A stretch of 53,313 nt of DNA, taken from NCBI RefSeq assembly GCF_018614775.1, contig NZ_JAGGOF010000051.1:1-53313 (forward strand), written 5' to 3'. This stretch comes from Pseudomonas fluorescens (GTDB lineage Bacteria > Pseudomonadota > Gammaproteobacteria > Pseudomonadales > Pseudomonadaceae). The notes below the pieces were generated by a model. The model did no database searches. It saw nothing but the letters and a program-made list of their open reading frames with translations, and was not told the DNA's origin. Made by a program: the position numbers and the translations under genes. Positions 37,615 through 49,774 of this stretch are shown here, in pieces; positions within the stretch are counted from its first letter, which is position 1; each line of letters opens with the position of its first letter.

Positions 37615-37706
37615 CTGTGGGAGCGAGCCTGCTCGCGATGACGGCGGTACATCCACCATTGATACAAGCTGATCCACCGCTATCGCGAGCAGGCTCGCTC
37701 CCACAG
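37615..37706. repeat. REP pair between the HU-like gene and rlmF
   Basis: CTGTGGGAGCGAGCCTGCTC at 37615 and the reverse complement ending at 37706 flank a spacer with partly inverted GCGGT/ACCGC ends. It lies between two convergent genes. Confidence 0.92.
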
Positions 37707-37729
37707 AGGTGTTTTTACATCAGAGGCTT

Positions 37730-38755
37730 TCATTGCTTACTGACCCAGCGCGCGTGGCGCCAGGCTTGCTGCTGCGCTTGTGTCTGAAAGGTCCAGGCCA
37801 CAAAGCGGCTCTGCTTCTGCCCTTGGGACATTTCCACCACCTGGCTGTGCAGCGCACCGGCCTTTTTCAACGCAGCCTGAATCGCCGGCAGGTTCGAGGC
37901 CTTCGACACCAGCGTGCTGAACCACAGCACCTGGCGGGCCACCTGGACGCTTTCGCTGATCAGTTGGGTCACGAACCGCGCTTCCCCACCTTCGCACCAT
38001 AGCTCGGCGGCCTGGCCACCGAAGTTCAGCACCGGCAGCTTGCGTTTCGGATCGGCCTTGCCCAATGCCCGCCACTTGCGCTGGCTGCCCTTGGTGGCTT
38101 CCTCCAGGGAGGCGTGGAAGGGCGGGTTACACATCGTCAGGTCGAACCGCTCGGCGTCGTCCAGCAGGCCGAGTAAAATCTGCTTGCGGTCGGCTTGCTG
38201 ACGCAATTGGATGGCTTTGTTCAATCCGTTGGATTGCACGATGGCCTTGGCCGAGGCGATGGCCGTCGGGTCGATCTCCGAACCCAGGAAGTGCCAGCGG
38301 TAGTCGCTGTAACCAATCAATGGGTAGACGCAGTTGGCGCCGGTGCCGATGTCCAGGACCTTGACCGCCGCACCGCGAGGAATTTCCCCCTCGTTATGGC
38401 GAGCGAGCAGGTCGGCCAGGAAGTGCACATAGTCCGCCCGGCCTGGTACCGGCGGGCACAGGTAATCGGCCGGAATGTCCCAATGGGCAATCCCATAGAA
38501 GGATTTGAGCAGCGCCCGGTTGAACACCCGCACGGCTTCAGGGCTGGCAAAGTCGATGCTTTCCTTGCCGTAGGGGTTGATGATCACGAACCTGGCCAGT
38601 TCTGGCGTGGACTTGATCAGTGCCGGGAAGTCGTAACGGCCCTGATGGCGATTGCGAGGATGCAGGCTGGCCTTCTCCCGCGGCTCGGCGGCCTTGGTAT
38701 CGGCGGCAGGCTTGGGCTTTTGGCGTGCAGGTTTGGGCGTGCGGGGGGCGGTCAT
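37730..38755 (-). CDS. rlmF: 23S rRNA (adenine-1618-N6)-methyltransferase RlmF
   Basis: A 341-residue SAM-dependent methyltransferase (YbiN family) that modifies A1618 of 23S rRNA. A basic Pro/Lys-rich N-terminal tail of about 30 residues leads to [13 protein letters not shown], the family opener. The SAM motif is [16 protein letters not shown] and the N6-adenine catalytic motif is MCNPPFHAS. The start at 38755 gives the tail found in relatives. It stands alone between REP pairs, without operon partners. Confidence 0.94.
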   Translation of the reverse strand: MTAPRTPKPARQKPKPAADTKAAEPREKASLHPRNRHQGRYDFPALIKSTPELARFVIINPYGKESIDFASPEAVRVFNRALLKSFYGIAHWDIPADYLCPPVPGRADYVHFLADLLARHNEGEIPRGAAVKVLDIGTGANCVYPLIGYSDYRWHFLGSEIDPTAIASAKAIVQSNGLNKAIQLRQQADRKQILLGLLDDAERFDLTMCNPPFHASLEEATKGSQRKWRALGKADPKRKLPVLNFGGQAAELWCEGGEARFVTQLISESVQVARQVLWFSTLVSKASNLPAIQAALKKAGALHSQVVEMSQGQKQSRFVAWTFQTQAQQQAWRHARWVSKQ

Positions 38756-38848
38756 GGGCGGGTCGATTCGGGGGTGGCTCAGAAAGTGGCGGGTATTGTC
38801 CCATATCCAGCCCTTGCGAACCCAATTGCACTTTCAGCGCGATCCAAT

Positions 38849-38937
38849 GTGGGAGCGAGCCTGCTCGCGATGGCGGTGGGTCAGCTTGCATCGTTGGCGA
38901 ATTTACCGCCGTCATCGCGAGCAGGCTCGCTCCCACA
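38849..38937. repeat. REP pair between rlmF and valS
   Basis: TGTGGGAGCGAGCCTGCTCG from 38849 and the reverse complement ending at 38937. It lies between two genes on the same strand, just past the valS terminator. Confidence 0.92.
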
Positions 38938-38970
38938 GGGGCTCAGTGCTTGCAAGAAACGGGCGGGCAG

Positions 38971-38997
38971 AAAAAAGGAGGCCACCAGGGCCTCCTT
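38971..38997 (-). terminator. Terminator of the pepA-holC-valS group
   Basis: AAGGAGGCC (38975-38983) pairs with GGCCTCCTT (38989-38997) over a five-base loop; on the minus strand a T6 run follows. Confidence 0.9.
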
Positions 38998-39016
38998 CTT
39001 CCGTTACGAACAGCCG

Positions 39017-41863
39017 TTACAGACTGGCAATCCGCGCATGTTGCTCAGCCAGCTTGCCCAAGGCCTGTTCAGCCTCGGCCAGTTTGGTCCGTTCCTTCTC
39101 GATGACGTCGGCTGGGGCCTTGTCGACGAAGCCGGCGTTGGACAGCTTGCCGCCGACCCGCTGCACTTCACCCTTGAGACGCAGGATTTCCTTGTCCAGG
39201 CGCGCCAGTTCGGCGGCCTTGTCGATCAGGCCGGCCATCGGCACCAGCACTTCCATCTCGCCGACCAGCGCGGTAGCCGACAGCGGTGCTTCTTCGCCCG
39301 CAGCCAGGACGGTCACCGATTCGAGCTTCGCCAGTTTCTTCAGCAACGCGTCGTTTTCGTCGAGGCGGCGCAAGTCTTCGGCGTTGGCGTTCTTCAGGAA
39401 CAGGGTCAGCGGCTTGCCCGGGCCGATGTTCATTTCGGCGCGGATGTTACGCAGGCCCAGCATGAAGGTCTTGAGCCACTCGATGTCGTCTTCGGCGGCC
39501 GGATCGATGCGGGTTTCATTGGCCACCGGCCAAGGCTGCAGCATGATCGTCTTGCCTTGGGCGCCTGCCAGCGGTGCGACGCGCTGCCAGATTTCCTCGG
39601 TGATGAACGGCATGAACGGGTGCGCCAGGCGCAGGGCCACTTCGAGCACGCGCACCAGGGTGCGGCGGGTGCCGCGCTGGCGTTCGACCGGGGCGTTCTC
39701 ATCCCACAGCACCGGCTTGGACAGTTCCAGGTACCAGTCGCAATACTGGTTCCAGATGAACTCGTACAAGGCCTGTGCGGCCAGGTCGAAGCGGAACTGG
39801 TCCAGTTGGCGAGTGACTTCGGCCTCGGTGCGTTGCAGCTGCGAAATGATCCAGCGATCGGCCAGGGTCAGTTCGAAGGCTTCGCCGTTCTGGCCGCAGT
39901 CTTCGCCTTTGTCCAGCACATAGCGCGCCGCGTTCCAGATCTTGTTGCAGAAGTTGCGGTAGCCTTCGACGCGGCCCATGTCGAACTTGATGTCACGGCC
40001 GGTGGACGCCAGCGAGCAGAAGGTGAAACGCAGGGCGTCGGTGCCGTAGCTGGCGATGCCCTCGGCGAATTCCTCGCGGGTGGCCTTCTCGATCTTCTTC
40101 GCCAGTTTTGGCTGCATCAGGCCGGAAGTGCGTTTCTGCACCAGGGCTTCCAGGTCGATGCCGTCGATGATGTCCAGCGGGTCAAGGACGTTGCCCTTGG
40201 ACTTGGACATCTTCTGGCCCTGGCCATCGCGCACCAGGCCGTGGACGTAGACGGTCTTGAACGGCACCTGCGGCGTGCCGTCTTCGTTCTTCATCAAATG
40301 CATGGTCATCATGATCATCCGGGCGACCCAGAAGAAAATGATGTCGAAACCGGTGACCAGCACGTCGGTGGAGTGGAAGGTCTTCAGGAACTCGGTCTGC
40401 TGCGGCCAGCCCAGGGTCGAGAACGTCCACAGGCCCGAGCTGAACCAGGTGTCGAGGACGTCGTTGTCCTGTTGCAGCGCAACGTCCGGGCCAAGGTTGT
40501 GCTTGGCGCGGACTTCGGCTTCATCGCGGCCGACATAGACCTTGCCCGACTCGTCGTACCAAGCCGGAATGCGATGGCCCCACCAGAGCTGACGGCTGAT
40601 GCACCAATCCTGGATGTCGCGCATCCAGGAGAAGTACATGTTCTCGTATTGCTTGGGCACGAACTGGATACGACCGTCTTCCACCGCGGCAATCGCCGGC
40701 TCGGCCAACGGCTTGGTGGACACGTACCATTGGTCGGTCAGCCACGGTTCGATGATGGTGCCGGAGCGGTCGCCTTTCGGGACCTTCAGGCCGTGATCGT
40801 CGACGCTCACCAGCAGGCCGGCGGCATCGAAGGCCGCGACGATCTGCTTGCGCGCTTCGAAGCGGTCGAGGCCGGCGTATTCGGCCGGGATCTGGCCGTC
40901 GATGCTCTCGTTCAGCGTACCGTCGAGGTTGAACACCTGGGCGGCCGGCAAGACATTGGCGTTCTTGTCGAAGATGTTCAGCAGCGGCAGGTTGTGGCGC
41001 TTGCCGACTTCATAGTCGTTGAAATCGTGGGCCGGGGTGATCTTCACGCAGCCGGTGCCAAATTCCGGATCGCAGTAGTCGTCACCGATGATCGGGATAC
41101 GACGGCCGACCAGGGGCAGTTCCACGAACTTGCCGATCAGGGCCTTGTAGCGTTCGTCGTTCGGGTTCACCGCCACGGCGGAGTCACCGAGCATGGTTTC
41201 CGGCCGGGTGGTGGCGACGATCAGGTAATCCTTGCCTTCAGCGGTCTTGGCGCCGTCGGCCAGCGGGTACTTGAGGTTCCAGAGGAAACCTTTCTCGTCG
41301 TGGTTTTCCACTTCGAGGTCGGAAATAGCCGTGTGCAACTTGGTGTCCCAGTTGACCAGGCGCTTGCCGCGGTAGATCAGCCCGTCTTCGTGCAGGCGCA
41401 CGAAGGCTTCCTTCACCGCTTCCGAGAGGCCGTCGTCCATGGTGAAGCGTTCGCGGCTCCAGTCCACGGACGAGCCGAGGCGACGGATTTGGCGGCTGAT
41501 GTTGCCACCGGACTCGTCTTTCCATTCCCAGACTTTCTCGAGGAATTTCTCCCGGCCCAGGTCGTGGCGGTTCTGGCCCTGGGCTTCGAGGCGACGCTCC
41601 ACCAGCATCTGCGTGGCGATACCGGCGTGGTCGGTGCCTGGCTGCCACAGGGTGTTACGACCCTGCATGCGGCGGAAACGGATCAGGGCGTCCATGATCG
41701 CGTTGTTGAAGCCGTGGCCCATGTGCAGGCTGCCGGTGACGTTCGGCGGCGGGATCATGATGGTGTAGGAATCGCCCGCGCCTTGCGGAGCGAAATAATT
41801 CTCGGACTCCCAGGTGTTGTACCAGGAAGTTTCAATGGCGTGCGGCTGGTAGGTCTTATCCAT
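39017..41863 (-). CDS. valS: Valyl-tRNA synthetase ValS
   Basis: A class I aminoacyl-tRNA synthetase of 948 residues, the normal length. It shows the HIGH-type motif in [13 protein letters not shown], the CP1 editing domain ([10 protein letters not shown]), the [16 protein letters not shown] segment, the KMSKSKGN motif, an anticodon-binding domain, and a C-terminal coiled-coil arm ([17 protein letters not shown]). It charges tRNA-Val and edits mischarged threonine. It is transcribed after holC, with 231 bases between that hold a REP pair, and it ends at a strong terminator. Confidence 0.98.
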   Translation of the reverse strand: MDKTYQPHAIETSWYNTWESENYFAPQGAGDSYTIMIPPPNVTGSLHMGHGFNNAIMDALIRFRRMQGRNTLWQPGTDHAGIATQMLVERRLEAQGQNRHDLGREKFLEKVWEWKDESGGNISRQIRRLGSSVDWSRERFTMDDGLSEAVKEAFVRLHEDGLIYRGKRLVNWDTKLHTAISDLEVENHDEKGFLWNLKYPLADGAKTAEGKDYLIVATTRPETMLGDSAVAVNPNDERYKALIGKFVELPLVGRRIPIIGDDYCDPEFGTGCVKITPAHDFNDYEVGKRHNLPLLNIFDKNANVLPAAQVFNLDGTLNESIDGQIPAEYAGLDRFEARKQIVAAFDAAGLLVSVDDHGLKVPKGDRSGTIIEPWLTDQWYVSTKPLAEPAIAAVEDGRIQFVPKQYENMYFSWMRDIQDWCISRQLWWGHRIPAWYDESGKVYVGRDEAEVRAKHNLGPDVALQQDNDVLDTWFSSGLWTFSTLGWPQQTEFLKTFHSTDVLVTGFDIIFFWVARMIMMTMHLMKNEDGTPQVPFKTVYVHGLVRDGQGQKMSKSKGNVLDPLDIIDGIDLEALVQKRTSGLMQPKLAKKIEKATREEFAEGIASYGTDALRFTFCSLASTGRDIKFDMGRVEGYRNFCNKIWNAARYVLDKGEDCGQNGEAFELTLADRWIISQLQRTEAEVTRQLDQFRFDLAAQALYEFIWNQYCDWYLELSKPVLWDENAPVERQRGTRRTLVRVLEVALRLAHPFMPFITEEIWQRVAPLAGAQGKTIMLQPWPVANETRIDPAAEDDIEWLKTFMLGLRNIRAEMNIGPGKPLTLFLKNANAEDLRRLDENDALLKKLAKLESVTVLAAGEEAPLSATALVGEMEVLVPMAGLIDKAAELARLDKEILRLKGEVQRVGGKLSNAGFVDKAPADVIEKERTKLAEAEQALGKLAEQHARIASL

Positions 41864-41982
41864 GCGCGGCGGGACCCTATTGGCATTTATTCAGGAAAAG
41901 CCGGGAAGTATAGCGGGCGGGGCAGATGCAAGCCACAGGCGGCAAGCGTCGGGCGCGGAGATTGTGGACACAACCGGACCCT

Positions 41983-42072
41983 TGTGGGAGCGGGCTTGCT
42001 CGCGAATGCGGTGTATCAGTCGACATCGATGTTGAATATCAGACCGCTTTCGCGAGCAAGGCCGCTCCCACA
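41983..42072. repeat. REP pair between the small holC-linked gene and valS
   Basis: Arms GTGGGAGCGGGCTTGCTCGC and its near reverse complement (one mismatch) end at 42072. The spacer resembles that of the REP pair before recO (shared TGTTGAATATCAG), so both stem from one REPIN lineage. Confidence 0.9.
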
Positions 42073-42094
42073 GGAGGTCAGTTCAGGTAACGGG

Positions 42095-42460
42095 TTACTC
42101 GTACTGACTCAGCAGCCGTTCCATCCGTGCATCCAGCCGGCGCTTGATCTCGGTTTCGATGTGCGGGGCGAAGTCGTCGATGACGTCCTGCATGATCAAC
42201 TGCGCGGCGGCGCGCAATTCCGCGTCCAGGTGTAGCAGGGCGTCGGGTCCTTTCGGCTCGGCCTTGGCGGCGGGCTTGGGTTCGGGGTGGCCGTTGATCG
42301 AATCGAACAGCAGCGGAATCTGTTCTTCGTGCACAGGTTCATGCACGACCGTGTCGGTCAGCAGCGGTGGTTGCAGGTTGTCGTCGCCGAGCAATTGGCG
42401 GATCGACTCGAGGTCGTCCAGCAGGTGCGCGGGCTTTTGCGGCGGTTTTGGCGTGTCCAT
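42095..42460 (-). CDS. Conserved small protein next to holC, unknown function
   Basis: A 121-residue acidic, mostly soluble protein. The N-terminal half is proline-rich (MDTPKPPQKPAHLLDDLESI) with segments LTDTVVHEPVHEEQIPLLFD; the C-terminal half is helical and amphipathic (LRAAAQLIMQDVIDDF, PHIETEIKRRLDARMERLL). It starts seven bases after the holC stop, so the two are co-transcribed and coupled. No catalytic motif or membrane span is seen. The position next to the DNA polymerase III chi subunit suggests only a possible link with replication. I do not recognise a named family. Confidence 0.8.
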   Translation of the reverse strand: MDTPKPPQKPAHLLDDLESIRQLLGDDNLQPPLLTDTVVHEPVHEEQIPLLFDSINGHPEPKPAAKAEPKGPDALLHLDAELRAAAQLIMQDVIDDFAPHIETEIKRRLDARMERLLSQYE

Positions 42461-42467
42461 CGTAGGC

Positions 42468-42896
42468 TCAGAGTCGCTGTAAACGGTGGTCTTGCAGAGG
42501 ATAGCCCTGTTCGCGGTAGAAACGGAAACTCTCCCGCGCGGCTTGGCGGATGGCCGGGTCTTCCACCACCACTTCCGCCACGCGGGCGAAACGCTGGGCA
42601 AAGGCCGGTACTTTCAGGTCGAGGTTGACCAGCAGGTCCTGGTGCAGGCCGCAATCATCCCCCAGTCCCAGCACGATCAGCCCGTCGGGTTCGCTCTCGG
42701 CCGGGCCATGGGGCACGAAACTTTCGCCCTTGAATGCCCACAGGCGCGCATCCAGGTCTTCGCGCTGGGCGGCATCGCTGCAATGCAGGTAGATGCGGTG
42801 GCCCATGCGCCAGGCCTTTTCCGTGAGCTTGCAGGCGAAATCCAGCCGCGCCGACGGATCGGCGCTGGGCAGGATGTAGAAATCGACTTTGGTCAT
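42468..42896 (-). CDS. holC: DNA polymerase III chi subunit HolC
   Basis: A 142-residue subunit of the clamp-loader complex that joins SSB to the polymerase through psi. It starts TKVDFYILPS and has the WAFKGESFVPHG segment and ERARVAEVVVED-like RFARVAEVVVEDP, all typical of HolC. The usual pepA-holC-valS order of gammaproteobacteria is kept. It is 60 bases downstream of pepA and seven bases before the small conserved gene. Confidence 0.95.
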   Translation of the reverse strand: MTKVDFYILPSADPSARLDFACKLTEKAWRMGHRIYLHCSDAAQREDLDARLWAFKGESFVPHGPAESEPDGLIVLGLGDDCGLHQDLLVNLDLKVPAFAQRFARVAEVVVEDPAIRQAARESFRFYREQGYPLQDHRLQRL

Positions 42897-42956
42897 TGCG
42901 GTTCCTGAGCCGCCGCTGTCGTCACCCGCAGGCGACGCCAGCGGCGGTCATTGATG

Positions 42957-44740
<1,784 letters not shown>

Positions 44741-45862
44741 TTGATCGTCTTCCGTTATCTATCCCGCGAAGTCCTGCTGACCCTGAGTGCGGTCAGTGCC
44801 GTGCTGCTGGTCATCATCATGAGCGGGCGCTTCATCAAATACCTCGCCCAGGCGGCTTCCGGTGCCCTGGACCCGGGCTCCCTGTTCCTGATAATGGGGT
44901 TCCGCCTGCCGGGCTTCCTGCAACTGATCCTGCCGCTGGGGTTGTTCCTCGGCATTCTGCTGGCCTACGGCCGTTTGTACCTGGACAGCGAAATGACCGT
45001 GCTGTCGGCCACTGGCATGAGCCAGCAACGCCTGTTTCGCATGACGCTCTTCCCGGCCACGCTGGTCGCGCTGCTGGTGGCATGGCTGAGCCTGAGCCTG
45101 GCCCCCCAGGGCGCCAATCAGTTTCAGTTGCTGATCAACCAGCAGGATGCGATGACCGAGTTCGACACCCTGGTGCCGGGTCGCTTCCAGGCCCTGCGCG
45201 ACGGTACGCGCGTGACCTACACCGAGCAGCTCTCGGAAGACCGGATCAACCTGGGCGGCGTCTTCATCACACAAAAGAACCTGTCGTCCGATGGTGGCAA
45301 GGATCGCGGCATTTCCGTGCTGGTGGCTGAAAAAGGCCGGCAGGAAATCAGTCCCGAAGGCAATCGCTACCTTATCCTCAATAACGGCTACCGCTACGAC
45401 GGCAATCCAGGGCAGGCTGATTATCGCGCCATCAAATACGACACTTATGGCGTGTTGCTGCCTAAGCCTGAAGTCAGTGAAGAAGTCACCGATCGCGACG
45501 CGATGCCCACGGCCAGCCTGCTGGGCAGTGAAGACATCCGTGCCCGCACCGAACTGCAATGGCGCCTGTCGTTGCCGCTGCTGGTGTTCATCGTGACCCT
45601 GATGGCGGTCCCGCTGGCGCGGGTCAACCCACGCCAGGGTCGTTTCCTCAAGTTGCTACCGGCGATTCTTCTGTATATGGCTTACCTGACCATCCTGATT
45701 TCCGCCCGCAGTGCCCTGGAAAAAGGCAAGATCCCGCCAGCGCTGGGTCTGTGGTGGGTGCATGGGATTTTCCTGGCCATCGGCCTGGGGCTGCTCTATT
45801 GGGAACCGCTGCGCCTGAAGCTGGCCAGCCGTCGCAGCGCGCTGGAGGTGGCCCGTGGTTAA
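44741..45862 (+). CDS. lptF: Lipopolysaccharide export permease LptF
   Basis: An inner membrane protein of 373 residues, partner of LptG and LptB in the ABC transporter that extracts LPS. It has three N-terminal helices, a periplasmic beta-jellyroll of about 170 residues (residues about 125-260), and three C-terminal helices. The coupling segment EMTVLSATGMSQQRL is present. The TTG at 44741 is chosen as start because GGAG lies eight bases upstream and the protein then begins IVFRYLSREV, as in relatives; a GTG at 44732 is within the ribosome site. The end overlaps lptG by eight bases. Confidence 0.95.
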   Translation: MIVFRYLSREVLLTLSAVSAVLLVIIMSGRFIKYLAQAASGALDPGSLFLIMGFRLPGFLQLILPLGLFLGILLAYGRLYLDSEMTVLSATGMSQQRLFRMTLFPATLVALLVAWLSLSLAPQGANQFQLLINQQDAMTEFDTLVPGRFQALRDGTRVTYTEQLSEDRINLGGVFITQKNLSSDGGKDRGISVLVAEKGRQEISPEGNRYLILNNGYRYDGNPGQADYRAIKYDTYGVLLPKPEVSEEVTDRDAMPTASLLGSEDIRARTELQWRLSLPLLVFIVTLMAVPLARVNPRQGRFLKLLPAILLYMAYLTILISARSALEKGKIPPALGLWWVHGIFLAIGLGLLYWEPLRLKLASRRSALEVARG

Positions 45863-46916
45863 ACTCGATCGCTACATCGGCAGCAGCGTGTTCGTCGCGA
45901 TCCTGGCGGTGCTGGGGATCATTCTCGGCCTGGCGACCCTGTTTGCCTTCATCGATGAAATGAGCGACGTCAGCGACACCTATACCCTGACGGACGTGGC
46001 CAGCTATGTGCTGTTGACCGCGCCGCGCCGGCTCTACGACATGTTGCCGATGGCTGCGCTGATCGGCTGCCTGATCGGTCTGGGCAGCCTGGCGAGCAAC
46101 AGTGAACTGACCATCATGCGCGCCGCCGGTGTGTCCATTGGTCGGATCGTCTGGGCGGTCATGAAGCCGATGCTGGTGCTGATGCTGGTGGGCGTGCTGA
46201 TCGGCGAGTACATCGCCCCGGCCACCGAGAATACTGCCCAGGCCAATCGCTCCCTGGCCCAGGGCGGCGGCGACGCGCAAAGCGCCAAGCATGGCCTGTG
46301 GCACCGCCAGGGTGATGAGTTCATCCACATCAACTCGGTCCAGCCCAACGGCGTCCTCTATGGTGTGACCCGGTATCGCTTCGACGACCAGCGGCACATG
46401 CTCTCGTCGAGCTTCGCCAAGCGCGCCAATTTTGCCGAGGACCACTGGCAACTGACCGATGTCACCACCACCCTGTTCCATGACAAGGGTACCGAGGTGG
46501 TCGCTGCCCCCGAGGAGCGTTGGGAAGTGACGATCAGCCCGCAGTTGCTGAGCACCGTGGTGATGGCACCGGAGTCCCTGTCGATCACCGGGTTGTGGGG
46601 TTATATCCATTACCTGGCCGACCAGGGCCTGAACAACGGCCGCTACTGGCTGGCTTTTTGGGTCAAGGTGTTGCAGCCGCTGGTGACCGCCGCCCTGGTG
46701 TTGATGGCGATTTCCTTCATCTTCGGCCCGCTGCGCTCGGTGACCCTGGGTCAGCGGGTGTTTACCGGTGTGCTGGTGGGCTTCACCTTCCGTATCGCTC
46801 AGGATCTGCTCGGGCCATCGAGCCTGGTGTTCGGGTTCTCGCCGCTGCTTGCGGTGCTGGTGCCGGCGGGCGTCTGTGCGTTGGCCGGGCTCTGGCTGTT
46901 GCGCCGGGCGGGTTGA
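45855..46916 (+). CDS. lptG: Lipopolysaccharide export permease LptG
   Basis: A 353-residue inner membrane protein, second permease of the LptB2FG transporter. Six helices flank a periplasmic jellyroll (VLYGVTRYRFDDQ, MLSSSFAKRANF). The coupling helix sequence SELTIMRAAGVSIGRI is typical. The GTG at 45855 overlaps the lptF end and gives coupled translation. Downstream is a diverged REP pair and then lepA. Confidence 0.96.
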   Translation: MVKLDRYIGSSVFVAILAVLGIILGLATLFAFIDEMSDVSDTYTLTDVASYVLLTAPRRLYDMLPMAALIGCLIGLGSLASNSELTIMRAAGVSIGRIVWAVMKPMLVLMLVGVLIGEYIAPATENTAQANRSLAQGGGDAQSAKHGLWHRQGDEFIHINSVQPNGVLYGVTRYRFDDQRHMLSSSFAKRANFAEDHWQLTDVTTTLFHDKGTEVVAAPEERWEVTISPQLLSTVVMAPESLSITGLWGYIHYLADQGLNNGRYWLAFWVKVLQPLVTAALVLMAISFIFGPLRSVTLGQRVFTGVLVGFTFRIAQDLLGPSSLVFGFSPLLAVLVPAGVCALAGLWLLRRAG

Positions 46917-46953
46917 TCTCACGTGTAGCGAGAGGGTTGTGGAAGCAAGGCGG

Positions 46954-47039
46954 TGTGGGAGCAAAGCTTGCTCGCGACACAGGCGATGCGGTCCTTCGGA
47001 AATCGAGGTGGCTGTTTCGCGAGCAAGCTTTGCTCCCAC
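46954..47039. repeat. Variant REP pair between lptG and lepA
   Basis: Arms GTGGGAGCAAAGCTTGCTCG and the reverse complement near 47020-47039. The variant bases (AAAGC in place of GAGCC) occur in both arms, so pairing is kept. Confidence 0.88.
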
Positions 47040-47114
47040 TTGCGCGGTCTATCAGGTACAATTGCCGGCTATTTTTCGGCGGGCCATGCCTGCAGCCTTT
47101 TTGAGTGTTGATCC

Positions 47115-48914
47115 GTGAGTGATTTGAGTCATATCCGCAATTTCTCCATCATCGCCCACATTGACCATGGCAAGTCGACGCTGGCCGATCGCTTCATCCA
47201 GATGTGCGGCGGCCTGGCCGAGCGCGAGATGGAAGCCCAGGTCCTGGACTCCATGGATCTCGAGCGTGAACGCGGGATCACCATCAAGGCCCACAGCGTC
47301 ACCCTCTATTACAAGGCCCGCGACGGCATCACCTATCAATTGAACTTCATTGATACCCCAGGCCACGTTGACTTCACTTACGAAGTCAGCCGGTCGCTGG
47401 CGGCCTGTGAAGGTGCGTTGCTGGTGGTCGATGCCGGCCAGGGCGTCGAGGCGCAGTCGGTAGCCAACTGCTACACGGCCATCGAGCAGGGCCTGGAAGT
47501 CATGCCGGTGCTGAACAAGATCGACCTGCCCCAGGCCGATCCGGACCGCGTGAAAGAAGAAATCGAGAAAATCATCGGCATCGACGCCACCGACGCGGTC
47601 ACGTGCAGCGCCAAGACCGGCCTGGGCGTGGACGAAGTGCTCGAGCGCCTGGTGACCACCATTCCCGCGCCGACCGGCAATATCGAAGATCCGCTGCAAG
47701 CGTTGATCATCGACTCCTGGTTCGACAACTACCTGGGCGTGGTCTCCCTGGTTCGCGTGCGCCATGGCCGCGTGAAGAAGGGCGACAAGATCCTGGTCAA
47801 GTCCACCGGCAAGATCCACCTGGTGGACAGCGTCGGTGTGTTCAATCCGAAACACAGCGCCACCGTCGACCTCAAGGCCGGTGAAGTCGGTTTCATCATC
47901 GCCGGCATCAAGGACATTCATGGGGCGCCGGTCGGCGACACCCTGACCTTGAGCTCCACCCCAGACGTCGATGTGCTGCCTGGTTTCAAGCGTATCCAGC
48001 CCCAGGTCTACGCCGGCCTGTTCCCGGTCAGCTCCGACGACTTCGAGGATTTCCGCGAAGCCCTGCAAAAGCTGACCCTGAACGACTCGTCCCTGCAATA
48101 TACCCCGGAAAGCTCCGACGCCCTGGGCTTCGGCTTCCGTTGCGGGTTCCTGGGCATGCTGCACATGGAAATCATCCAGGAGCGCCTGGAGCGCGAGTAC
48201 GACCTGGACCTGATCACCACGGCGCCGACGGTTATCTTCGAGCTGTTGCTCAAGAATGGTGAAACCATCTACGTCGACAACCCGTCCAAGCTTCCGGACC
48301 TGTCGGCCATCGAGGACATGCGCGAACCGATCGTGCGGGCGAATATCCTTGTGCCTCAGGAGCACCTGGGTAACGTTATTACCCTGTGCATCGAAAAGCG
48401 CGGCGTACAGCACGACATGCTGTTCCTCGGCTCGCAGGTCCAGGTGACCTACGACCTGCCGATGAACGAAGTGGTACTGGATTTCTTCGATCGCCTGAAA
48501 TCCACCAGTCGCGGCTATGCTTCGCTGGACTATCATTTCGATCGTTACCAATCGGCTAATCTGGTCAAGCTGGATGTGCTGATCAACGGTGAGAAGGTCG
48601 ATGCCCTGGCATTGATCGTGCACCGTGACAACGCGCACTACAAAGGTCGTGCGTTGACCGAGAAGATGAAGGAACTGATTCCTCGGCAGATGTTCGACGT
48701 GGCAATCCAGGCCGCTATTGGTGGGCAGATTGTGGCGCGTACAACCGTCAAGGCGCTCAGAAAGAACGTATTGGCCAAGTGCTATGGCGGCGACGTCAGC
48801 CGTAAGCGCAAGCTGTTGGAAAAGCAGAAGGCCGGTAAAAAACGCATGAAGCAGGTCGGTAATGTGGAAATTCCACAGGAAGCCTTCCTTGCGGTGCTCA
48901 GGTTGGATAGTTAG
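47115..48914 (+). CDS. lepA: Elongation factor 4 LepA (back-translocating GTPase)
   Basis: A 599-residue translational GTPase that acts on the ribosome and supports assembly or fidelity. GTP motifs are intact: AHIDHGKST (G1), DTPGHVDF (G3), NKIDLPQAD (G4). It also has the EF-G-like domains and the LepA-specific C-terminal domain ([21 protein letters not shown]). The GTG at 47115 gives the expected start [14 protein letters not shown]. It is six bases upstream of lepB and begins the lepA-lepB-rnc-era-recO-pdxJ cluster. The upstream neighbour (lptG) differs from P. aeruginosa. Confidence 0.98.
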   Translation: MSDLSHIRNFSIIAHIDHGKSTLADRFIQMCGGLAEREMEAQVLDSMDLERERGITIKAHSVTLYYKARDGITYQLNFIDTPGHVDFTYEVSRSLAACEGALLVVDAGQGVEAQSVANCYTAIEQGLEVMPVLNKIDLPQADPDRVKEEIEKIIGIDATDAVTCSAKTGLGVDEVLERLVTTIPAPTGNIEDPLQALIIDSWFDNYLGVVSLVRVRHGRVKKGDKILVKSTGKIHLVDSVGVFNPKHSATVDLKAGEVGFIIAGIKDIHGAPVGDTLTLSSTPDVDVLPGFKRIQPQVYAGLFPVSSDDFEDFREALQKLTLNDSSLQYTPESSDALGFGFRCGFLGMLHMEIIQERLEREYDLDLITTAPTVIFELLLKNGETIYVDNPSKLPDLSAIEDMREPIVRANILVPQEHLGNVITLCIEKRGVQHDMLFLGSQVQVTYDLPMNEVVLDFFDRLKSTSRGYASLDYHFDRYQSANLVKLDVLINGEKVDALALIVHRDNAHYKGRALTEKMKELIPRQMFDVAIQAAIGGQIVARTTVKALRKNVLAKCYGGDVSRKRKLLEKQKAGKKRMKQVGNVEIPQEAFLAVLRLDS

Positions 48915-48919
48915 GTCCT

Positions 48920-49774
48920 ATGTCGCTAAATTTCCCGCTGTTGCTGGTGATCGCCGTGTTTGTCTGCGGCTTGTTGGCGTTGCTTGATCTGTTGTTCCTG
49001 GCGCCGCGGCGCCGGGCGGCCATCGCCTCCTATCAGGGCAGCGTCAGCCAGCCTGATGGCGTAGTGGTCGAGAAACTCAACAAGGAACCGCTGCTGGTCG
49101 AATACGGCAAGTCGTTCTTCCCGGTGCTGTTCATCGTGCTGGTGCTGCGTTCGTTCCTGGTGGAACCGTTCCAGATCCCGTCCGGCTCGATGAAGCCGAC
49201 CCTGGATGTCGGCGATTTCATCCTGGTGAACAAATTCTCCTACGGGATCCGCCTGCCGGTGATCGACAAGAAAGTCATCGAGGTGGGTGACCCGCAGCGC
49301 GGCGATGTGATGGTGTTCCGCTTCCCGAGCGATCCGAACGTCAACTACATCAAGCGGGTGGTTGGCCTGCCGGGCGACACGATCCGCTACACCGCCGACA
49401 AGCGCCTGTTCGTCAATGGCGAGTCGGTGGCTGAACAGTTGCTCGGTTCCGAGCCGGGTACACTGGGCAGCGCCGAGCTCTACAAGGAAAAACTCGGCGA
49501 GGTCGAGCACCTGATCCGCAAGGAAATGAGCCGCTACCGCGCAACGCCGGACCATTCGTGGACCGTGCCGGCGGGGCACTATTTCATGATGGGCGATAAT
49601 CGCGACAACTCGAACGACAGCCGCTACTGGGATGATCCGAACATTCCCAAGGACCTGCTGGGCATGGTCCCCGACCGGAATATCGTCGGCAAGGCCTTTG
49701 CAGTCTGGATGAGTTGGCCGGAACCCAAACTCAGTCACCTGCCGAATTTCTCGCGGGTTGGCCTGATCAAGTAA
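48920..49774 (+). CDS. lepB: Signal peptidase I LepB
   Basis: A 284-residue membrane serine protease that removes signal peptides. Two N-terminal helices (LLLVIAVFVCGLLALLDLL; FPVLFIVLVLRSFLVEPF) anchor it. The Ser is in QIPSGSMKPTL and the general-base Lys in YIKRVVGLPGD; the C-terminal GDNRDNSNDSRYW box is intact. It starts five bases after lepA. A 9-bp hairpin follows its stop. Confidence 0.97.
   Translation: MSLNFPLLLVIAVFVCGLLALLDLLFLAPRRRAAIASYQGSVSQPDGVVVEKLNKEPLLVEYGKSFFPVLFIVLVLRSFLVEPFQIPSGSMKPTLDVGDFILVNKFSYGIRLPVIDKKVIEVGDPQRGDVMVFRFPSDPNVNYIKRVVGLPGDTIRYTADKRLFVNGESVAEQLLGSEPGTLGSAELYKEKLGEVEHLIRKEMSRYRATPDHSWTVPAGHYFMMGDNRDNSNDSRYWDDPNIPKDLLGMVPDRNIVGKAFAVWMSWPEPKLSHLPNFSRVGLIK

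Noticed and set aside
38195..42235. A 1346-codon open frame on the plus strand
   Set aside because: It is antisense to rlmF and valS; the valS protein is complete with all synthetase motifs, and long antisense frames are usual in high-GC codon-biased DNA.
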